From assembly GCA_030374735.1 (NCBI GenBank), contig JASCIV010000438.1, positions 1 to 20,178 on the forward strand: a stretch of 20,178 nt of DNA. Direction: 5' to 3'. Within the stretch, counting starts at the first letter, position 1. Each line of letters opens with the position of its first letter. The DNA comes from Gracilaria caudata. Its lineage: Eukaryota; Rhodophyta; Florideophyceae; Gracilariales; Gracilariaceae. The notes beneath the pieces were generated by a model, which worked only from the letters and a program-made list of their open reading frames with translations, made no database searches and was not told the DNA's origin. A program made the translations under genes and the position numbers. This document shows positions 16,828-20,178 of this stretch, in pieces.

Positions 16828-17550
16828 CTAAAGTTGGCAACCAAGCTCACTCAGTTTCTGATGAGCGGCAGGGTATTCGGCAAAGAACAGGTCCTGGTCT
16901 GCAGCGTAGGCTTCACACAGCTTCTTAGTTTCCTCTTCATCTAACAGAGCCATATCAGACGCCAAGCGGATTAGCTTGGGGTTAGGATCTTCTTTGAGAA
17001 TCTCCTTGAAATACCAATTATCGAACTTGAGAGGTTCAGTAGTCCAAGGTCCGTCAAATCCAGATCGTTCTGGGTAACAGCGTCCCAAGCAATGGGCACC
17101 GCTCAACAGCACAATCTCCTTATCATTAAATCCCATCCTGTAGAAAATGTCACGAAGGTGGCCCATCCGCTTGGTGGCATCCGGCAGGCGTCCGTCTGGA
17201 GAACAATCAGCGGCCTCCTTGTCCACTCGGCCAGAGCGAAAGGGGATCTTCGGACCGCCGGCAAACTCGATGGCCACCGCGGAGGCGAGCTGGTACAGAT
17301 CGGCGTGCGACATGTCGGGAACGGCGTCCTTGATGGGCTGCAACAGCTCTCTGGCGATGCCGAGCCCTTTGTTGGCTGCGTAATCGGCCTCGGGCGAGAA
17401 GCGGATGCAGGCGTTTGCCCCGCCGGTGTTGTCGAGCTTTGAGTAGCTTCCGGCGTCGTGCCAGGCGAGACGGACCATGATGGGCATGCACGGCGTGTTG
17501 GTGTACAGCTCGTTGAGCATCTCGCGCGCTTTCGTCTCGGAGGGCCCCAT
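16828..17550 (-). CDS. APX: Ascorbate peroxidase (class I haem peroxidase)
   Basis: The 240-residue protein is close to the usual length of cytosolic ascorbate peroxidase (about 250). It should reduce hydrogen peroxide to water with ascorbate as donor. The distal motif MVRLAWHDAG supplies Arg27, Trp30 and His31. The proximal motif LLSGAHCLGR supplies the haem ligand His153. ERSGFDGPWT supplies Arg162 (the ascorbate-site arginine) and Trp169 (the tryptophan under the haem), and Asp199 is the likely His-bonded aspartate. The position of the second ascorbate contact in pea APX (Lys30) falls on Thr19 here by my alignment. Class I peroxidases also include cytochrome c peroxidase, but the GFDGPWT stretch and the length favour APX. 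No signal peptide, membrane anchor or peroxisomal C-terminus is seen, so a cytosolic enzyme is likely. The start at 17550 (MGPSE) is the first ATG after a TATA-like site. Confidence 0.92.
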   Translation of the reverse strand: MGPSETKAREMLNELYTNTPCMPIMVRLAWHDAGSYSKLDNTGGANACIRFSPEADYAANKGLGIARELLQPIKDAVPDMSHADLYQLASAVAIEFAGGPKIPFRSGRVDKEAADCSPDGRLPDATKRMGHLRDIFYRMGFNDKEIVLLSGAHCLGRCYPERSGFDGPWTTEPLKFDNWYFKEILKEDPNPKLIRLASDMALLDEEETKKLCEAYAADQDLFFAEYPAAHQKLSELGCQL

Positions 17551-17610
17551 GATGAGATGCGGCTGTGCGATCGATTCGCGTCGGCGGGCAGAGCGATGGA
17601 CAGCGCCGGA

Positions 17611-17626
17611 TTTAAATCACTCCAAT
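17611..17626 (-). promoter_or_regulatory. Putative peroxidase promoter: TATA-like TTTAAA with inverted CCAAT
   Basis: TTTAAA at 17611-17616, inside the palindrome ATTTAAAT, lies about 60 bp upstream of the peroxidase ATG. In peroxidase sense, ATTGG (17626-17622) sits just upstream of it. These are the only AT-rich bases in an otherwise GC-rich 500-bp divergent promoter. Confidence 0.4.
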
Positions 17627-18054
17627 CGGGGCGCAACGACGCTTCGCGAAGGTGGGAAAGGGGGGTGTGTAGAAAATGTGATCAGGCATAACGCGGCGCC
17701 ACACAGCGCAGGCATGGCGTGCACCGAGTGCCCTTGATCCGCGCCACGACGCCACGCGCCGGCGCTGTACAACGGTACGCGCTGGACCGCGCGCGCGCGC
17801 TGGCGGCCAGCGCACGCCGCCACTTGTAGCGCCAAAGTTGGTGCTACGCAATGCGCAGCGCGACGCGTCGCGCAACGTCGACGAGCCACGCCGCGCCGCG
17901 CAACGCCGTGTGGACATCGCCCGCCGCCGCGCGCCCTCGCCTCAAGTCCAGTCACAGTCGCGTCCGCGCGCGCGAGGTGCGCCACACGCGACGCCACACG
18001 GGCTGTGCGCCACAAACGCTTGCGCGCGACCGCTTGCGCGATTTGGGCAGCGCC
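17627..18054. other. GC-rich divergent promoter region
   Basis: This stretch lies between the peroxidase (-) and LINKIN-type (+) genes and is very rich in CpG. It contains a CG dinucleotide run (about 17788-17800) overlapping a 17-bp palindrome, GCGCTGGC-G-GCCAGCGC (17797-17813). It probably drives the LINKIN-type gene without a TATA box. An in-frame ATG at 17851 would add 68 Arg-rich residues in front of the signal peptide. I read that as leader rather than protein. Confidence 0.45.
17797..17813. repeat. 17-bp palindrome in the divergent promoter
   Basis: The arms GCGCTGGC and GCCAGCGC surround a single G. It overlaps the end of a CG repeat. It may be a dimeric transcription-factor site or simply a product of the extreme composition. 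Confidence 0.5.
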
Positions 18055-20001
18055 ATGCGCGCCACTCTCAGCGCGCTGCTTGCGGCGCTGACGGCGCTGT
18101 TGCTTGCCGCCCGCTGCGCTGCGCTCAACTTGTTTGCCAGCCCGTTTGCGCAGGACTCGTTTCTGGGCAGCCAGAATGCTCGCAGCGCGCCGGCCGCCAC
18201 CGTGCCGGGCTTCTCGGACCAGTCCGCGTACATGTCGTTGTCGTCGTCCGGCGCGTTGATAGCCGTGGCCGATTTCAACCAGGACCGCTTTGTGGACCTG
18301 CTCATGCTGGACACCAAGTCGCTCCGTCGCGTCTCCGTCATGCAATGGGAGCACGACACCTTCTCGTTTCGTCACGTCGGGCAGCCAGTCAATCTGGATG
18401 TTCTGCCGCTCGCCAAGGCTCTCAAGCCGCCGTTCAGGAGGATCAGTGCTGCGCACGCAGCAGACTTTGGGAATGACGGCCGCATGGATATTTTGCTCAT
18501 GGACGGCTCACAGGGCATCATATTGTTCGGAGACGGACTGGCCAATTTCAACGCTTCCGCGCCGGTACATGTTCCGGAGTTGCCATCCACCAGCGCCATT
18601 GTGGATGCGGACGGCGACCTGGTGCCCGAGATCTTCGTGGCGTTTGACAACGGCACACGCGGCTTCTACAAGTACCATCGCACCGTGAGCGTGGACCAAA
18701 ATCGCTTTGACCAGCGAGGAGAGCTGCGTTTCCACGAGTGGACACACGGTTTCTCCACGTGCAACGGCGCGCGTGCATTGGTACCAGACGCACAGTCACT
18801 GGCGTTCGCCGACATGGACGGCGATTGCCTGCCCGACCTTGTGATCGGCACGTCGTGTGGAGCGGAAGTATGGCTGAATCGCGCGCCATCTCACACGCCG
18901 TTTTGGGAGCTCGGCGCCAACAGCTCGGACGTTCGCGTGTTCAACCGGTCGGTGTTCGACTTTGATGGCGGCGACCACGCGATGACAGCGGCCGATTTCG
19001 ACTCGGATGGCACAATGGACCTGGCGGTGGCGAACAAGAAACGCAGGGACCTGCGCGTGCATCGCAACAGACAGCAGCGACGCGCGGTGGGACAGCTGTG
19101 CTCCAGCAGCGCGGACTGGCACTTCGAGACGGTGGAGGCGCTGGGCGCAAACGAACTGGCGATAAAGGACGCGCGATTGGGGTCGCTGTTCGGCAGCATC
19201 TCGGTGGCCAACTCGCTGCGCGTGGGCGACATGGATCTGGACGGGTGGGCAGACGTGCTGACGGTGGACGCGGCGACGTCGCAGCCGGTGGTGTTCCGCA
19301 ACGAAGGTGGGTGGGACCGCGGCGGCAGGCTGCGGCGGGTACGCGCGGAGACGCTGCGCGGGCTGCAGAGGGGGAACGGCGGCACGGTGGCGGTGGGGTG
19401 GTTCGACACGGACGAGAGCGGGCGGCAGGACGTGGTGGTGGTGCGCGGCAACGAGACGCGGCTGATGTGGAACTTTGTGGGCGGCGAGCGCATGTTCTTC
19501 AAGGGCACGGTGCTGAGCGCGCTGGGCTTCCGGCTGCAGCCGCGGCCGTTTGCGCCGGTGGCGGGCAACACGGTGAAGCTGAGCTACGCGGAGCGGGGGG
19601 AGCGGCGGCGGCGGCGGCGCGTGTGCTCGCAGGGCGGGGGGGGAGCGTGGGGGCTGCGCGCGGGCAGCTGCGTGTTCGGGCTGGGCGCGATCGCCAACTA
19701 CGTGGAGGAGCTGTGGGTGGGCGGCGGCGCGGGCACGCGCGCGTGGACGAGCCTGATGCCCAACTCGATGGCGGTGGTGTGGGCGGAGGGCGGCGCGGAG
19801 GGCGGCGCGGACGGCGGCGGCGCGTGGTGGATGGAGTACTTCACGCAGCGGCGCGGCGGGCCGATGCTGCGCGTGGTGGGCGCGCTGCTGTGCGCGTTGG
19901 GCGCGCTGGGCGCGGCCATCGGCGTGCTGCAGCGCGCCGAGCACAAGCGCGACCGCGCCGACGCCGAGCGCGTGCGCGAGCGCCTGTGGGGCTTTGCGTG
20001 A
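18055..20001 (+). CDS. ITFG1: LINKIN/ITFG1-type FG-GAP beta-propeller membrane protein
   Basis: The protein has 648 residues from the ATG at 18055 (human ITFG1 has about 612). That start was chosen because it begins a signal peptide (MRATLSALLAALTALLLA). Seven FG-GAP-like, calcium-loop repeats follow near residues 72, 137, 183, 251, 312, 391 and 449 (DFNQDRFVDLL, DFGNDGRMDIL, DADGDLVPEIF, DMDGDCLPDLV, DFDSDGTMDLA, DMDLDGWADVL, DTDESGRQDVV), as in a seven-bladed propeller. Residues about 535-575 carry the family's C-terminal block (FGLGAIANYVEELWVG, then AWTSLMPNS). A membrane helix at about 604-626 and a basic cytosolic tail end the chain. Known for the family: a type I surface protein involved in cell adhesion in animals. 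Its role in an alga is unknown. A Gly/Ala-rich insertion (578-589) comes from repeated GGCGGC text. Codons are far more GC-rich than in genes to the left. Confidence 0.9.
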   Translation: MRATLSALLAALTALLLAARCAALNLFASPFAQDSFLGSQNARSAPAATVPGFSDQSAYMSLSSSGALIAVADFNQDRFVDLLMLDTKSLRRVSVMQWEHDTFSFRHVGQPVNLDVLPLAKALKPPFRRISAAHAADFGNDGRMDILLMDGSQGIILFGDGLANFNASAPVHVPELPSTSAIVDADGDLVPEIFVAFDNGTRGFYKYHRTVSVDQNRFDQRGELRFHEWTHGFSTCNGARALVPDAQSLAFADMDGDCLPDLVIGTSCGAEVWLNRAPSHTPFWELGANSSDVRVFNRSVFDFDGGDHAMTAADFDSDGTMDLAVANKKRRDLRVHRNRQQRRAVGQLCSSSADWHFETVEALGANELAIKDARLGSLFGSISVANSLRVGDMDLDGWADVLTVDAATSQPVVFRNEGGWDRGGRLRRVRAETLRGLQRGNGGTVAVGWFDTDESGRQDVVVVRGNETRLMWNFVGGERMFFKGTVLSALGFRLQPRPFAPVAGNTVKLSYAERGERRRRRRVCSQGGGGAWGLRAGSCVFGLGAIANYVEELWVGGGAGTRAWTSLMPNSMAVVWAEGGAEGGADGGGAWWMEYFTQRRGGPMLRVVGALLCALGALGAAIGVLQRAEHKRDRADAERVRERLWGFA

Positions 20002-20178
20002 CGCGTTGCGCGCCCCCCAGCGCCGCCACGTGGCGCGCGCGCGCCGCGCCGCCGCCAGTGCGCGCCCTTTTTTTGCGCTTCATGTCATCGCGCGCTGCGC
20101 TTCCGTTTCCCCCCCCCCCGCCCCGCCGCGCGTCTTTGGCTGTGCGTTTCGCTTCGTCGGTTCCCCCCCCTGCCACGC
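20002..20178. other. GC-rich right edge with homopolymer runs
   Basis: The window ends in non-coding sequence with a GC dinucleotide run (about 20033-20044), T7 and long C runs near 20110 and 20163. It probably holds the 3' end of the LINKIN-type transcript and perhaps the promoter of a gene beyond the edge. The minus-strand frame here is only a composition effect. Confidence 0.4.

Noticed and set aside
17851..18054. 68-residue N-terminal extension of the LINKIN-type protein
   Set aside because: It would bury the signal peptide behind an Arg-rich stretch typical of translated GC-rich leader. The ATG at 18055 fits the family.
18796..19944. Long minus-strand frame (382 codons) opposite the LINKIN-type gene
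   Set aside because: High GC removes stops from all frames. The His/Arg/Ala-rich product is a shadow of the real gene.
1..20178. CRISPR arrays, tRNA or rRNA genes, transposase or reverse-transcriptase genes
   Set aside because: None was found by eye on either strand. The repeats seen are few, diverged or palindromic rather than regularly spaced.

Overview
The window looks like nuclear DNA from a eukaryote with compact, intron-poor genes. The evidence is long single-exon reading frames, a spliceosomal intron (GTAAGT donor, CTAAC branch site, CAG acceptor), Kozak-like starts, TATA-like boxes and upstream ORFs, with no bacterial ribosome-binding sites. A plant-type ascorbate peroxidase, a PfkB sugar kinase with a possible plastid leader, a Hint (Hedgehog/intein-type) domain protein and a LINKIN/ITFG1 homologue together suggest a photosynthetic eukaryote. 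A red alga is my best guess. That is inference from family content, not a database match.

Layout, left to right. 1-891: no gene I can support. 892-2492 (-): a two-exon gene for a secretory-pathway multi-pass membrane protein with a Pro/Ser-rich ectodomain. 2493-4258: intergenic, with an AT-rich palindrome near 3.9 kb. 4259-6619 (-): a 786-residue protein with a Hint autoprocessing domain in its middle. 6620-8215: a divergent intergenic region with diverged repeats and a long hairpin at 7852-7925. 8216-12079 (+): a 1287-residue protein of unknown function with a beta-rich N-terminus, a roughly 90-residue Gly/Ala-rich hydrophobic block and a C-terminal Ig-like (He_PIG-type) domain. 12080-13498: intergenic, with a perfect 27-bp hairpin at 12891-12952. 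13499-14344 (+): an F-box/LRR protein behind two small upstream ORFs. 15319-16524 (+): a PfkB fructokinase-like enzyme. 16828-17550 (-): ascorbate peroxidase. 18055-20001 (+): an FG-GAP beta-propeller membrane protein (LINKIN/ITFG1 type).

The last four genes are conserved housekeeping or signalling types. The first three look lineage-specific and include the most unusual proteins. By eye, composition changes sharply near 17.2-17.6 kb: everything to the right is very GC-rich, everything to the left is balanced or AT-leaning. I see no operon-like coupling. The regulatory units worth noting are the divergent Hint/1287-residue pair and the divergent peroxidase/LINKIN pair.

The best candidates for something undescribed are the internal Hint protein, the 1287-residue protein beside it, and the near-perfect hairpins in the gaps.
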